Shown one piece after another: positions 16,266 through 24,687 of a DNA stretch of 64,000 nucleotides. Numbering within the stretch: the first letter of the stretch is position 1; every line of letters starts with the position of its first letter. A model generated the notes under the pieces. The model did no database searches, was not told the origin of the DNA, and was given only the letters and a program-made list of their open reading frames with translations. The DNA is taken from assembly GCF_030817475.1 (NCBI RefSeq), contig NZ_JAUSZJ010000002.1, positions 6,400,626 through 6,464,625 on the forward strand, read 5' to 3'. The position numbers and the translations under genes were made by a program. This stretch comes from Streptomyces sp. V2I9 (GTDB taxonomy: Bacteria; Actinomycetota; Actinomycetes; Streptomycetales; Streptomycetaceae).

Positions 16266-17216
16266 ATGCCCGCAAAGGGTAAGCACCGTCGTCCGAAGTC
16301 CGGCCCGATCTCCCGCGGCGTCCTCGCCGCCGGGACCGGCGGAGCCGCACTCGCGCTCCCGCTCATCGGTGCCACCACCGCCGGCGCGGCCGACCAGGCC
16401 GCCCCGGCCGCGAAGCCCGCCGCCGCGTCGGTCGCCGCCGCGCACGGCGCCACGGCCGCCGCCCCCGCCAAGGCCGCCCCGAAGACGTACTCCGTCGTCT
16501 CCGGCGACTACCTGTCGAAGATCGCCGCCGAGCACAAGATCAAGGGCGGTTGGGAGAAGCTCTACCAGGACAACCGCTCCACCGTCGGCGGCAACCCCAG
16601 CCTGATCCACCCGGGCATGAAGCTGACCCTCGGCGCCAAGGGCTCCGCCCCGGCCGCGAAGTCCGCCACCCCCGAGGCCGCGCCGAAGAAGGCCGCACCC
16701 GCCCCGAAGGCCGAGACCCGGCAGGCCCCGAAGGCCGACACGGTCTCCGCCGACGACTCCGAGGGCTCCGGCGACCCGGCGCGGACCGGTTCCTCCGAGG
16801 CCGCCGGCTCCGGCTGGTCCGCCCCGCTCGCCAGCCCCAACGTCACCACCCAGTACCGCGCTTCGGGCGCCAGCTGGTCCAGCGGCTACCACACCGGCTC
16901 GGACTTCCAGGCCGCCTCCGGCACCCCCGTCCTGGCCATCGGACCGGGCACCGTGGTCTCGGCCGGCAACAGCGGTTCGTACGGCAACGAGGTCGTCATC
17001 AAGCACGAGGACGGCATGTACTCCCAGTACGCCCACCAGTCCGCCCTCAACGTCTCCGTCGGCCAGACCGTCACCGGCGGCCAGCAGATCGGCCTCTCCG
17101 GCTCCACCGGCAACTCCACCGGACCGCACCTGCACTTCGAGGTCCGCACCGGCCCGAGCTACGGCTCGGACGTCGACCCGATCGCGTACCTGCGTCAGCA
17201 CGGCGTCTCCGTCTGA
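16266..17216 (+). CDS. Secreted LysM / M23 peptidoglycan endopeptidase family protein
   Basis: 316 residues from ATG 16266 with a GAGAGGA ribosome site. A basic start and hydrophobic stretch (GVLAAGTGGAALALPLIGA) ending AGAA mark a signal peptide. An Ala/Pro-rich linker leads to one LysM domain (TYSVVSGDYLSKIAAEHKI ... IHPGMKLTLG, about residues 76-120), a second Ala/Pro/Glu linker, then an M23 domain (about 190-310) with GYHTGSDF and HLHFEV carrying the zinc-site His and Asp residues. It should bind and trim peptidoglycan outside the cell. Translation is placed under c-di-AMP control by the upstream riboswitch. A 17-bp terminator follows. Confidence 0.92.
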   Translation: MPAKGKHRRPKSGPISRGVLAAGTGGAALALPLIGATTAGAADQAAPAAKPAAASVAAAHGATAAAPAKAAPKTYSVVSGDYLSKIAAEHKIKGGWEKLYQDNRSTVGGNPSLIHPGMKLTLGAKGSAPAAKSATPEAAPKKAAPAPKAETRQAPKADTVSADDSEGSGDPARTGSSEAAGSGWSAPLASPNVTTQYRASGASWSSGYHTGSDFQAASGTPVLAIGPGTVVSAGNSGSYGNEVVIKHEDGMYSQYAHQSALNVSVGQTVTGGQQIGLSGSTGNSTGPHLHFEVRTGPSYGSDVDPIAYLRQHGVSV

Positions 17217-17237
17217 TCCGGCACCACGAGAAGTGCC

Positions 17238-17272
17238 CGAGGGGCGATGTGCTGTCAGCACATCGCCCCTCG
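17238..17272 (+). terminator. Strong terminator after the M23 gene
   Basis: Perfect 17-bp arms (17238-17254 with 17256-17272; core GAGGGGCGATGTGCTG) separated by a single base, 21 bases after the stop codon, followed by a short T-containing stretch (CTTATTCCGCCTTT). Confidence 0.88.
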
Positions 17273-17300
17273 CTTATTCCGCCTTTACCAAAAACTGACC

Positions 17301-17337
17301 GGGTGGTCTATCTCACCACCCGTCAATCCCATATTAC
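17301..17337 (+). promoter_or_regulatory. Dyad and probable promoter of the SGNH hydrolase gene
   Basis: GGGTGGT (17301-17307) and ACCACCC (17315-17321) form a perfect 7-bp dyad with 7-nt spacing. TATTAC at 17332-17337 is a reasonable -10 box 35 bp before the GTG start, and the dyad would overlap the -35 region. A repressor site is plausible; no regulator gene is adjacent. Confidence 0.4.
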
Positions 17338-17371
17338 GGTCGCGTAGGTCACATCGAACGGTGCAGGATAC

Positions 17372-18205
17372 GTGGTTGTGGCAGACGATTCGAGAAACAA
17401 CCAGCAGCACATCATCGGGTCGTACGCGGCGATAGGCGACAGTTTCACCGAGGGCGTCGGCGATCCCGGCCCGGACGGGGCCTTCGTCGGCTGGGCGGAC
17501 CGCTTCGCGGTGCTCCTCGCGGACCGGCTCCCCGCCCCCGACGTGGCGGCCGGCCCCGACGACTCCCCGCACGGCAACTTCCGCTACGCCAATCTCGCCG
17601 TACGCGGACGCCTCCTCGACCAGATCGTGGCGGAGCAGGTCCCCCGTGCCAAGCAACTGGCCCCCGACCTGGTCAGCTTCTGCGCGGGCGGTAACGACAT
17701 CATCCGGCCCGGAACCGACCCCGACGACCTCGCCGAGCGCTACGAGCGGGCGGTCGCCGACCTGAGCAACGCCGTCGGGACGGTCATGGTGACCACCGGC
17801 TTCGACACCCGCGGCGTTCCGGTCCTGCGCCACATGCGTGGCAAGATCGCCACGTACAACGTCCATCTGCGGGCCATCGCCGACCGCTACCGGTGCCCCG
17901 TCCTGGACCTGTGGTCGCTGCGCTCCGTCCAGGACCGGCGGGCGTGGGACGCCGACCGGCTGCACCTCTCACCCGAGGGCCACACCCGCGTCGCCCTGCG
18001 CGCCGCCCAGGTCCTCGGCCACGACGTGCCCGCCGACCCCGACCAGCCCTGGCCGCCGCAGGCCCAGCGCAGCCCCTTCGACGCGCGGCGCGACAACGTC
18101 CAGTGGGCCCGCGAGTACCTGGTCCCCTGGATCGGCCGACGGCTGCGCGGCGAGTCCTCCGGCGACCACGTCGAGGCGAAGCGCCCGGACCTGCTGCCGC
18201 TCTGA
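17372..18205 (+). CDS. SGNH/GDSL hydrolase family protein
   Basis: 277 residues, GTG start (a second in-frame GTG lies two codons on). The four SGNH blocks are present: GDSFTEGVGD near residue 22 (nucleophile Ser), Gly in NLAVRGRL near 75, GGND near 109 (Asn), and DRLHLSPEGH near 192 (Asp and His). There is no signal peptide, so it acts in the cytoplasm. Esterase or deacylase chemistry is expected; the substrate is unknown. The last 60 residues (NVQWAREYLVPWIGRRLRG) are typical of a Streptomyces subfamily. Convergent with the STM4011 operon across a shared terminator. Confidence 0.88.
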   Translation: MVVADDSRNNQQHIIGSYAAIGDSFTEGVGDPGPDGAFVGWADRFAVLLADRLPAPDVAAGPDDSPHGNFRYANLAVRGRLLDQIVAEQVPRAKQLAPDLVSFCAGGNDIIRPGTDPDDLAERYERAVADLSNAVGTVMVTTGFDTRGVPVLRHMRGKIATYNVHLRAIADRYRCPVLDLWSLRSVQDRRAWDADRLHLSPEGHTRVALRAAQVLGHDVPADPDQPWPPQAQRSPFDARRDNVQWAREYLVPWIGRRLRGESSGDHVEAKRPDLLPL

Positions 18206-18239
18206 GGGGGTGTCCGGCGGATCAGGGCCGGACACCCCC
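18206..18239. terminator. Bidirectional terminator between SGNH gene and STM4011-type operon
   Basis: Perfect 13-bp inverted repeat (18206-18218 with 18227-18239; GGGGGTGTCCGGC) and 8-nt loop, beginning at the SGNH stop and ending 13 bases before the stop of the minus-strand radical SAM gene. It fits both convergent transcripts. Confidence 0.8.
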
Positions 18240-18252
18240 CCCGGCGGGCCCC

Positions 18253-19167
18253 TCAGGGCTCCAGCAGGGGAAGCGCACGGGACGGGTTCGGCACGACCAG
18301 CCCGTCCCGCGGCGTGCCCGCGCCGAACCCGGCCGGTATCCGCTCCAGGACGCCGCCGGCGAACACGTCGTACAGCGGCAGCGACTCCAGATGCACATAG
18401 CCGATGTGGCAGTCGCACACGGCGAGCGGACAGGCTCGCGGGCCGAGCGCCCGGCGGTAGCTCCCGTCGTAGAGATTGCCCAGCTCCGCCTTGACGAAAT
18501 GGCACCGCCGCACCGTGCCGTCGCCGTCCACCGAGATCACCGACTCGCCCGTCCGGCAGGGCAGCCCCGCCGAACGGTGCGGATCGCGGCTGTAGGGGAA
18601 CAGCGGATCCAGCTCCGTCCACCGTGCCGCCTCCTCGTCGGAGTACGTGTGCCCCTCCGCGGCGTTCACCCACAGGTAGACCTCCTCGGGAAGCGCCGCC
18701 CGCAGCCGCCGCGCCTCCTCCCGATGGGCCTCGAACCCCACCACCCCCACGCTGTAGCGGATGCCCAGCGCGGACAGCTCACGGCACTTGCCCAGGAACC
18801 GCTCGTACGGCGTCTGCCCCGGATGGTACGTGCACCAGAGCGCGACCCGCTCCGGATCGGCCTCGGCCAGCCACGCGGTACGGCCGCTCAGATTCGTCTG
18901 GATCGCCACCCGACCGATGTGCGGCAGCCGCGACAGCTCGGTCAGCGCCCGCCGGTACCAGGAGCGCACCAGCCCCTCGCCCCACGGGGTGAACAGCACG
19001 GACAGCCGGTCGTCGGTCCGCTCCGCCGCCCAGCCGGTGAACCGCTCCAGGGCCGCCCGGTCCGACGTCAGCTCCGCACGGCTGTCCCGCCGCTTGGCGA
19101 AGGGGCAGTACGGACAGTCGTAGTCGCACGACGCCAGTGGGCCCCGGTAGAGGATCGTCAGGTCCAC
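18253..19167 (-). CDS. STM4011-family radical SAM protein
   Basis: 304 residues from the GTG at 19167, seven bases after the stop of the preceding gene; the longer open frame would start inside that gene. Radical SAM cluster C14-x3-C18-x2-C21 (CDYDCPYCPF). A Cys-rich C-terminal region (PCRTGE near 216, RRCHF near 232, CPLAVCDCHIGY near 258) looks like a SPASM/Twitch site binding extra Fe-S clusters, a feature of peptide-modifying radical SAM enzymes. Last gene of a five-family operon that matches the STM4011-STM4015 set named from Salmonella. Role unknown; peptide or protein modification is an inference from the SPASM-like tail and its partners. Confidence 0.78.
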   Translation of the reverse strand: MDLTILYRGPLASCDYDCPYCPFAKRRDSRAELTSDRAALERFTGWAAERTDDRLSVLFTPWGEGLVRSWYRRALTELSRLPHIGRVAIQTNLSGRTAWLAEADPERVALWCTYHPGQTPYERFLGKCRELSALGIRYSVGVVGFEAHREEARRLRAALPEEVYLWVNAAEGHTYSDEEAARWTELDPLFPYSRDPHRSAGLPCRTGESVISVDGDGTVRRCHFVKAELGNLYDGSYRRALGPRACPLAVCDCHIGYVHLESLPLYDVFAGGVLERIPAGFGAGTPRDGLVVPNPSRALPLLEP

Positions 19168-19174
19168 AGCCCGG

Positions 19175-20563
19175 TCACTTCCGCTCGTACGCGGCCATCG
19201 CGGCCCGCACACCGGGGGAGAACAGCGCGGGGCCCAGCGCATCGGAATGGGCGAGACCGGACGGGGACAGCCGCAGCAGCCCGTCCGGCGCCGAGGCGTC
19301 CAGCCAGCCCCGCGCCGCGAAACCCGCCAGCTCGGCCCGGAAGTCCGCGTCCGGCTCCGTACCGAACCGGGCCCGGTACTCCGCCACCGGCAGCCCCGAC
19401 GCCTGGAGCAGGGACTGCAGCAGATGCCGCCGCCGCGCCTCGTCCGCGTCGACGTACCGGCCGACCTCGGCCCGCGAGAAGTCCTCGGTGGCGGTGAACC
19501 GGTCGATGATCGACCGGATCTCCCGCATGTCCACCGCGTAGTCGAAGGAGTAGTGCAGGGCCGACGTGTACGACCGGGCCCCGCAGCCGAGGCCGATCAT
19601 GCCGTCGGTCTGGCAGGCGTAGTCCTCCGGCCCCTCCTGCTCGCGGGGGGCGTCGGCGCGCCGGAACATCCGCATCGACACCTGCTCGTAGCCGTGCGCC
19701 AGCAGATGGTCGCGGCCCACGGCGTACAACCGCAGCCGCTGCGCGTCCCAGGCGGCGTCCTCCCGCGCCCGGGCGCCGGCCACCGGGCCCAGGCGGTGCA
19801 GGCTCGTGAGCGGGCGCACGTAGAGCGGATACAGATACAGCTCCTCCGGCCGCCAGGCCAGCGCCGCGTCCAGCGAGGCGATCCAGGTGCGCTCGGTCTG
19901 CCCGTCGATGCCGTAGATCAGATCGATGTTCAGCACCGGTATCCGCGCTTCGCGGATCCGGCCGAGCGCCGCCTCCACCTCGGCACGGCGCTGCGGGCGG
20001 ACGGCCGCCCGCGCCTCCTCGTCCACGAAGCTCTGCACGCCGATGCTGATCCTCGTCGCGCCCCGGTCGGCGAGGACCGCGAGCCGGTCCGCCGTCGCCG
20101 TGGACGGCGAGGTCTCCACCGACAGCGGCACCGAGCGCAGGTCGGCGCCCATCCGCTTCTCGGCCAGGTCGCAGAGCCGCTCCAGCTCGGCCGCGGTGAG
20201 GAACGTCGGGGTGCCGCCGCCGAACGCCGCCGCCGCGAACCGCACCGGCTCCTCGTCCCCCAGCGCCTCCCGCACGGCCAGGGCCTGACGGTCCAGCGCG
20301 TCCAGATAACGCGTGGTCAGCTCCTCCGGCGCGCCGATCCGGGTGAAGAGATTGCAGAAGCCGCAGCGGACCTCGCAGAACGGTATGTGGAGATAGAGGG
20401 AGAGCACGTCCTTCGGTTCCGCCGCCCACAGCGACCGCAGCTCCGGGCGGTCCTCCAGCGGGCGGTAGGCCGTCTTGTGCGGATAGGCGTAGACGTAGCT
20501 CTCGTACGGCCGGACGGCGGGGAGCGGGGACGTGGTCGCGGCGGTGGCAGGGGTGGTGGTCAT
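19175..20563 (-). CDS. STM4012-family HemN-like radical SAM protein
   Basis: 462 residues. Radical SAM cluster C63-x3-C67-x2-C70 (PFCEVRCGFCNLF), SAM-binding FGGGTPTFL near 115, ETSPSTAT and ISIGVQSF motifs as in coproporphyrinogen dehydrogenase (HemN) relatives, and a HemN C-terminal-type domain after about residue 380. The usual HemN signature Tyr-x-His-x3-Cys-x2-Cys-x-Cys is altered to HIPFCEVRCGFC, retaining a phenylalanine rather than a fourth Cys. HemN homologues are often mis-annotated; many act as methylases or have unknown substrates. The ATG overlaps the stop of the hydrolase gene by four bases. I assign it to the STM4012 family from operon context and overall layout. Confidence 0.8.
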   Translation of the reverse strand: MTTTPATAATTSPLPAVRPYESYVYAYPHKTAYRPLEDRPELRSLWAAEPKDVLSLYLHIPFCEVRCGFCNLFTRIGAPEELTTRYLDALDRQALAVREALGDEEPVRFAAAAFGGGTPTFLTAAELERLCDLAEKRMGADLRSVPLSVETSPSTATADRLAVLADRGATRISIGVQSFVDEEARAAVRPQRRAEVEAALGRIREARIPVLNIDLIYGIDGQTERTWIASLDAALAWRPEELYLYPLYVRPLTSLHRLGPVAGARAREDAAWDAQRLRLYAVGRDHLLAHGYEQVSMRMFRRADAPREQEGPEDYACQTDGMIGLGCGARSYTSALHYSFDYAVDMREIRSIIDRFTATEDFSRAEVGRYVDADEARRRHLLQSLLQASGLPVAEYRARFGTEPDADFRAELAGFAARGWLDASAPDGLLRLSPSGLAHSDALGPALFSPGVRAAMAAYERK

Positions 20564-21480
20564 CGGGCGGCCCCCGGTCCGTGTGATGCGGGTGGTCCGG
20601 TCTCACCGGCCTGTCCGGTCGGTTCGAGGAAGAAGTGGGCGTACGGAACGGTCCAGACGGCCGGGTGGCCGAGCCGGTGACCGGTGTAGCCGTCGTCGCC
20701 GTAGGCGGTGCCGTGGTCGGAGCAGACGACCGCGAAGCACCGGCGGCGGCTGCTCGCCGCGGCGAAGAGGCGGCCGATGTGCCGGTCCACGTACTCCAGA
20801 GCCGCCGCGTGCGTGGCACGGGAGTCGCCCGCCTCGCGGGTCGCGCCGGGCAGATGGAACCAGTTCGGCTGGTGCAGGGCGGAGACGTTGACGAAGAGGA
20901 ACAGCCGCTGCTCGTGGGGGAGCGCCGCGACGACCTCCTCCGCCCTGGCCACCTGTTCCTCGAACGAGGTGGGGGAGGCGACACCGAAGCCGGGCTCCCA
21001 GTGGCTCTCCTGGAACATGCCGGGCAGCACGGAACCGAGCGGCCCCTGACGGTTGAAGAAGCCGACACCGCCGACGCACACCGTGCGGTACCCCTCGGCG
21101 GCCAGCCCCGACACCAGATCCGGTGTGTCGAACACGAACGTGCCGTCCGCCGTCGTCTCACTGCCCGCGAACCGCGCCGCGAACAGCCGGGGATGCGGCC
21201 CCGGATGGGCGGGCGTCGGCAGGAACCCGGCGAACATCGCCTGGTGCGAGGCGTAGGTGAAGCTGCCCGGAGCGTGCCGCTCCTCCCAGACGCCGCCGGG
21301 CAGGTGCCGGGCGAGGTTGGGGATCCGGCCGGCGGCCGCCAGTTCGACGGCGACGTCGTGGCGCAGCGTGTCGAGGGTGACCAGCAGCAGATCGTGGCTG
21401 CCCACGACCTCGCCCATGTCGGGCCGTGCGGAGCCCTCGGACGGGCGGGGCGGGTCGGGGTCAGGAAGCGGTGACTGCAC
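20560..21480 (-). CDS. STM4013-family alkaline-phosphatase-fold hydrolase
   Basis: About 306 residues from GTG 21480, chosen for its AAGGA ribosome site; the start lies inside the end of the ATP-grasp gene (20-bp overlap). Sulfatase/phosphoglycerate-mutase-like core: DLLLVTLDTLRHDV near residue 30 holds the metal-binding Asp and the Thr nucleophile position, and VVCSDHGTAYGDD near 250 the second metal site (Asp-His), followed by GHRLGHPAVWTVPY. No signal peptide or Cys for formylglycine conversion, so phosphodiesterase or phosphatase-type chemistry in the cytoplasm is more likely than sulfate hydrolysis. Family function is unknown. Confidence 0.75.
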   Translation of the reverse strand: MQSPLPDPDPPRPSEGSARPDMGEVVGSHDLLLVTLDTLRHDVAVELAAAGRIPNLARHLPGGVWEERHAPGSFTYASHQAMFAGFLPTPAHPGPHPRLFAARFAGSETTADGTFVFDTPDLVSGLAAEGYRTVCVGGVGFFNRQGPLGSVLPGMFQESHWEPGFGVASPTSFEEQVARAEEVVAALPHEQRLFLFVNVSALHQPNWFHLPGATREAGDSRATHAAALEYVDRHIGRLFAAASSRRRCFAVVCSDHGTAYGDDGYTGHRLGHPAVWTVPYAHFFLEPTGQAGETGPPASHGPGAAR

Positions 21481-22618
21481 GGTGGTTCCTTGCTCGGTCC
21501 AGTACGGCGGCGACCTGCGCCGCATAGGTGTTCAGGCCCTCGGCACCGCTGCCCGGCAGACCGGTCAGTCCGGGCAGCAGATCGCCGAAGGCGTTGACCT
21601 CGCCGACGGCGAAGCGCCGCCAGCCGGCCGTGGGCAGCAGATCGACGCCCACGCAGGGTGTTCCGGGGAAGCAGGCCGCCGCCCGCTCGCACATCGTCAG
21701 CGCCTCGCGCCAGCAGCCGCCCGCCGCCGCGACGGCGGTCCGGACCTCGTCGAGGTCGCCGCGCGCGCCGCCGAGATGCAGATTGGTCATGGGGCTCGTG
21801 CTGGTGCGCACCACGGCGTGGGTCGCCCGGCCGCCGATCACCACGATCCGCAGGTCCGCGGCCCGCCCGCGCTGGGACGCCTTCGGCAGCCAGCGCTCGA
21901 TGTGCAGCCCGTCCGGCGCCAGGGCGTCCACGACCGTGCCCACCTCCGCCTCCGAGGTGTAGCGCCGCACCCGCAGCGAGTTGAACAGCCGGCCCGAGGC
22001 GTCCCGCTCCACCGAGGTGCTCGCCCGGACCCGGCCGGGACCCGCCGTCTCCACCGCCAGTACCCCGGAGGCGGAGGAGCCGTGCGCGAGCTTCACGAAC
22101 GCGCGCGGCATCCGGTGCTCGCGCAGCAGCTCCCGTACGTCGGACCAGCCGCGCACCGGGGACGCCGCCCGGCCCGATGTCGGCGAGGCGGGGACGGGTA
22201 CCCCCGCACGGTCGAGCACCCCGTGGCACAGCCGCTTGTCGAAGAGCACGGCGATGTCGGCGGGGGAGCCCAGCACCTCGGCCCCCGCCGCTCCGGCCGC
22301 GCCCGCCACCGCCTCCACGGCAGCGGTGAAGCGCGCGTACCACCGGGCCGAACCCTCCACCCGCGTCGGGTCGTCGACCCCGCGCAGCAGCCGCTCCACC
22401 TCGGCGTCCTCGCCCGGCGAATCGATCCGCACGCTCTCGCCGGGACGGAACCCCGCCTCCCCGCGCAGCACGTGGAGCCAGGGCACGACCCGAGCCGGTG
22501 GCAGGCCGGCGGCCCGTACGGCCTCCTCGAAGAAGGCGATCCGGCGGTTGTCCGGATTGCCGACCACCGCGAAACGCGGAGCCGGGCCGTCCCCGGCGCT
22601 ACTCACTGACCGCGACAT
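21461..22618 (-). CDS. STM4014-family ATP-grasp protein
   Basis: 385 residues. The middle and C-terminal parts have the ATP-grasp layout: VLFDKRLCHGVLDRAGVPVP near 125 (first lysine strand), AFVKLAHGSSASGV near 170 (second lysine and Gly-rich loop), DLRIVVIGGRATHAVVR near 265, and VGVDLLPTA ... FAVGEVNAFGDLLPG near 335-355, the metal-binding Glu and Asn. These enzymes form amide or ester bonds through acyl-phosphate intermediates; RimK-like ones ligate amino acids to protein tails. It overlaps the preceding LRR gene by 20 bp. In this cassette a ligation onto a protein or peptide is the simplest inference. Confidence 0.78.
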   Translation of the reverse strand: MSRSVSSAGDGPAPRFAVVGNPDNRRIAFFEEAVRAAGLPPARVVPWLHVLRGEAGFRPGESVRIDSPGEDAEVERLLRGVDDPTRVEGSARWYARFTAAVEAVAGAAGAAGAEVLGSPADIAVLFDKRLCHGVLDRAGVPVPASPTSGRAASPVRGWSDVRELLREHRMPRAFVKLAHGSSASGVLAVETAGPGRVRASTSVERDASGRLFNSLRVRRYTSEAEVGTVVDALAPDGLHIERWLPKASQRGRAADLRIVVIGGRATHAVVRTSTSPMTNLHLGGARGDLDEVRTAVAAAGGCWREALTMCERAAACFPGTPCVGVDLLPTAGWRRFAVGEVNAFGDLLPGLTGLPGSGAEGLNTYAAQVAAVLDRARNHRAVTAS

Positions 22619-23546
22619 AGCGTTCCGGTTCGTCCGGGTCCCCGTAGTCCTCCTCGGCCTCGCCCGCCTCGACGACGGCCGGTGCGCACGCGGTCCGAAT
22701 CCGCTCCACCATCGGCTCGGTGAGGTAGTGGTGGCGCAGATCGAGCAGGGAGAGGTGGTGCAACGGCTGTCCGTTGAGCAGCGCCTCGCCGCCCGTGTCG
22801 CTCAGCGTGCCCATCGACAGCGCCAGGGACTCCAGCTGGGCGACGGCGGGCGCCGAACCCACGGCGGCGGCGATCTCGTCCTGGAACTCGCTGTTCTGGA
22901 GCCCCAGATGGCGCAGCCGGGGGAACAGGCCGCCTGCCAGGACCGGCCGGATGTCCTCGACCGTGGCGTCGCACCCGTACCACGTACTGCCGAACCACAG
23001 CTCCAGCCGCTCCAGTGCGGGCAGTTCGCTCGCGGTGACCGCTCGGACCAGCGCGCCGGGCAGACCGCCGGACTCGAAACGCAGCGACCTGAGCGCCGTG
23101 TGGCGCAGCGGACGCAGTGCGAGCCCCTCCCGGCCGCAGCCGCGCACGGCGAACTCCTCCAGGAGCGGCAGCGCTTCGAGCACCGGGGTGACGTCACACA
23201 TGCGGAGCCAGGACACCTCGCACTCCTCGCCCACCACGTCGGCGAGGAAGAGTCCGCGCAGGGCCGGGAAGCGGTCCGCGTGGGTGACGATCAGCTCCAT
23301 CACCGGGGCGAACGGCGTGTACTCCTCGCTCCACCAGGGGCCGATGACGAGTGCCCGGACACGGGTCGTGTCCACCGTCTCCAGGAACTGCTCCCACAGG
23401 GTGGCGAAGCCGTCGTCCTCGTCCTCGTCGCACACCAGCCGCCAGGCGACGGAGTCGGCGGCGGGCAGGGCCCCGGACGACGGCTCCGGGGTGTGGACCG
23501 GCAGTCCGTGGAAATGGTCGAGATGCTCGATACCGAGATACGTCAC
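22599..23546 (-). CDS. STM4015-family leucine-rich-repeat protein (copy A)
   Basis: 315 residues, soluble. Residues 70-290 contain irregular leucine-rich repeats (LRSLRFESGGLP, LERLELWF, LRHLGLQNSEF, LESLALSMGTL, LSLLDLRHHYL). The N-terminus is acidic (DEDEDDGF). The C-terminus ends PERYVAVSE, nearly identical to the end of the paralogue encoded upstream (GRYTAVSE), although the sequences just before differ. Overlaps the ATP-grasp gene by 20 bp and follows copy B by 12 bp. LRR proteins usually bind other proteins; here it may be the binding partner or the substrate of the cassette's radical SAM and ATP-grasp enzymes. No catalytic motif is visible. Confidence 0.78.
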   Translation of the reverse strand: MTYLGIEHLDHFHGLPVHTPEPSSGALPAADSVAWRLVCDEDEDDGFATLWEQFLETVDTTRVRALVIGPWWSEEYTPFAPVMELIVTHADRFPALRGLFLADVVGEECEVSWLRMCDVTPVLEALPLLEEFAVRGCGREGLALRPLRHTALRSLRFESGGLPGALVRAVTASELPALERLELWFGSTWYGCDATVEDIRPVLAGGLFPRLRHLGLQNSEFQDEIAAAVGSAPAVAQLESLALSMGTLSDTGGEALLNGQPLHHLSLLDLRHHYLTEPMVERIRTACAPAVVEAGEAEEDYGDPDEPERYVAVSE

Positions 23547-23558
23547 GGTCTCCCGCTC

Positions 23559-24512
23559 CTATTCCGAGACGGCGGTGTAGCGGCCCTCGGCACCCCGGTC
23601 GCCCCAGGGTTCGCACCTTTCGGAGAGGTCGACGCGCACCCCGTGCGGCTCCAGGGCGGAGCGGACCCGCTCCTCCATGGCCTCGGTGAGGAAATGGTGG
23701 TGGAGATCGAGCAGCTCCAGATGGGTCAGCGGCTGGCCTTCCAGCAGCGCGGCCGCACCCTCGTCGCCCAGCGTCCCGTTCGACAGGTCGAGGACCCGCA
23801 GCTGAGCCACGACCGGAGCCGAGGCGATGGCCGACGCGATCTCGTTCTGGATCTCGCTGTTGCGCACCCCCAGGTGGTTCAGCCGGGGGAAACGGGTGCC
23901 GGAGAGCAGCGGCGCGAGGTCGGCGACGTCGGTGTCGCCGTCGTAGGCGGACACCCCGAGCCAGAGGTCCAGCCGCTCCAACGCGGGCAGTTCGCTGTCC
24001 AGCACCCCGCGTACGACCTCGACGGGCAGCCCGCCCGCCTGGATGGACAGCGACCGCAGCCGCTCGTGCTTCGTCGGCGGGAACACCAGCTCGGATCCGC
24101 CGCGCACGCCGAGCTCGGTCAGCGCCGGGAAGGCGGCCAGCAGCGGCGTCACGTCCGACTGCTGGATCCAGGTGATCTCGGCCTCCTCCGCCTCCAGATC
24201 ACCGACGAACACCGCCTCCAGCGCGGTCAGCCGGTCGGCGGCGGCGATCACCAGGTTGACCGGAACGGAGGAGTTCTCGTCGTACGCCTCACCCCACTGG
24301 CCGATGATCAGTGCCCGGACCCCGGCCGGGTCCACCGTCTCCAGGAACTCGGCGAACGCCTCCTCCCAGGGCCGGTCGTCGTCGCCGTACGGGTTGACGG
24401 AAACGCGCCAGGCCGCGGCGTCCGCGGCCGGCCGGGAGCCCTCCCCGGCGGTGTGCTGGAAGTCGACGGCCGGAAGACCGCCGAACTCGTGCAGATGCTG
24501 CGCACCGTACAT
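23559..24512 (-). CDS. STM4015-family leucine-rich-repeat protein (copy B)
   Basis: 317 residues from ATG 24512; a longer open frame running to 25145 crosses the divergent genes and is rejected. Paralogous to copy A along its length: matching blocks include FLETVD, RALIIGQW, LPALERLDLWLG, FPRLNHLGVRNSEIQNEIA, LDLHHHFLTE and the terminal GRYTAVSE. First gene of the operon, with AGGAGC about ten bases before the ATG. The pair arose by gene duplication and has since diverged, chiefly in the acidic N-terminal section and the region before the tail. Function unknown. Confidence 0.78.
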   Translation of the reverse strand: MYGAQHLHEFGGLPAVDFQHTAGEGSRPAADAAAWRVSVNPYGDDDRPWEEAFAEFLETVDPAGVRALIIGQWGEAYDENSSVPVNLVIAAADRLTALEAVFVGDLEAEEAEITWIQQSDVTPLLAAFPALTELGVRGGSELVFPPTKHERLRSLSIQAGGLPVEVVRGVLDSELPALERLDLWLGVSAYDGDTDVADLAPLLSGTRFPRLNHLGVRNSEIQNEIASAIASAPVVAQLRVLDLSNGTLGDEGAAALLEGQPLTHLELLDLHHHFLTEAMEERVRSALEPHGVRVDLSERCEPWGDRGAEGRYTAVSE

Positions 24513-24687
24513 GGCCCTGAGCTCCTGATCCTGGGGACTGCTGATGTCCGCAAGGTTTATCAAGCCGCTCTGACAACGCTGCGACCGGGACCCGTTCACG
24601 CCGCCGCGGCGGCCCGCTGTCAGACCTTGCCCGTAGCGTTTTTTCCCTGGCCGGCACAGCGGGTGCCGCGACCGAGGGGAGACGTCT

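Noticed and set aside
19158..22343. 1061-codon minus-strand ORF inside the radical SAM operon
   Set aside because: It is a shifted frame of the well-supported STM4012, STM4013 and STM4014-type genes.
22774..23580. 268-codon plus-strand ORF over the LRR gene
   Set aside because: Ser-rich shadow of the LRR gene on the opposite strand.
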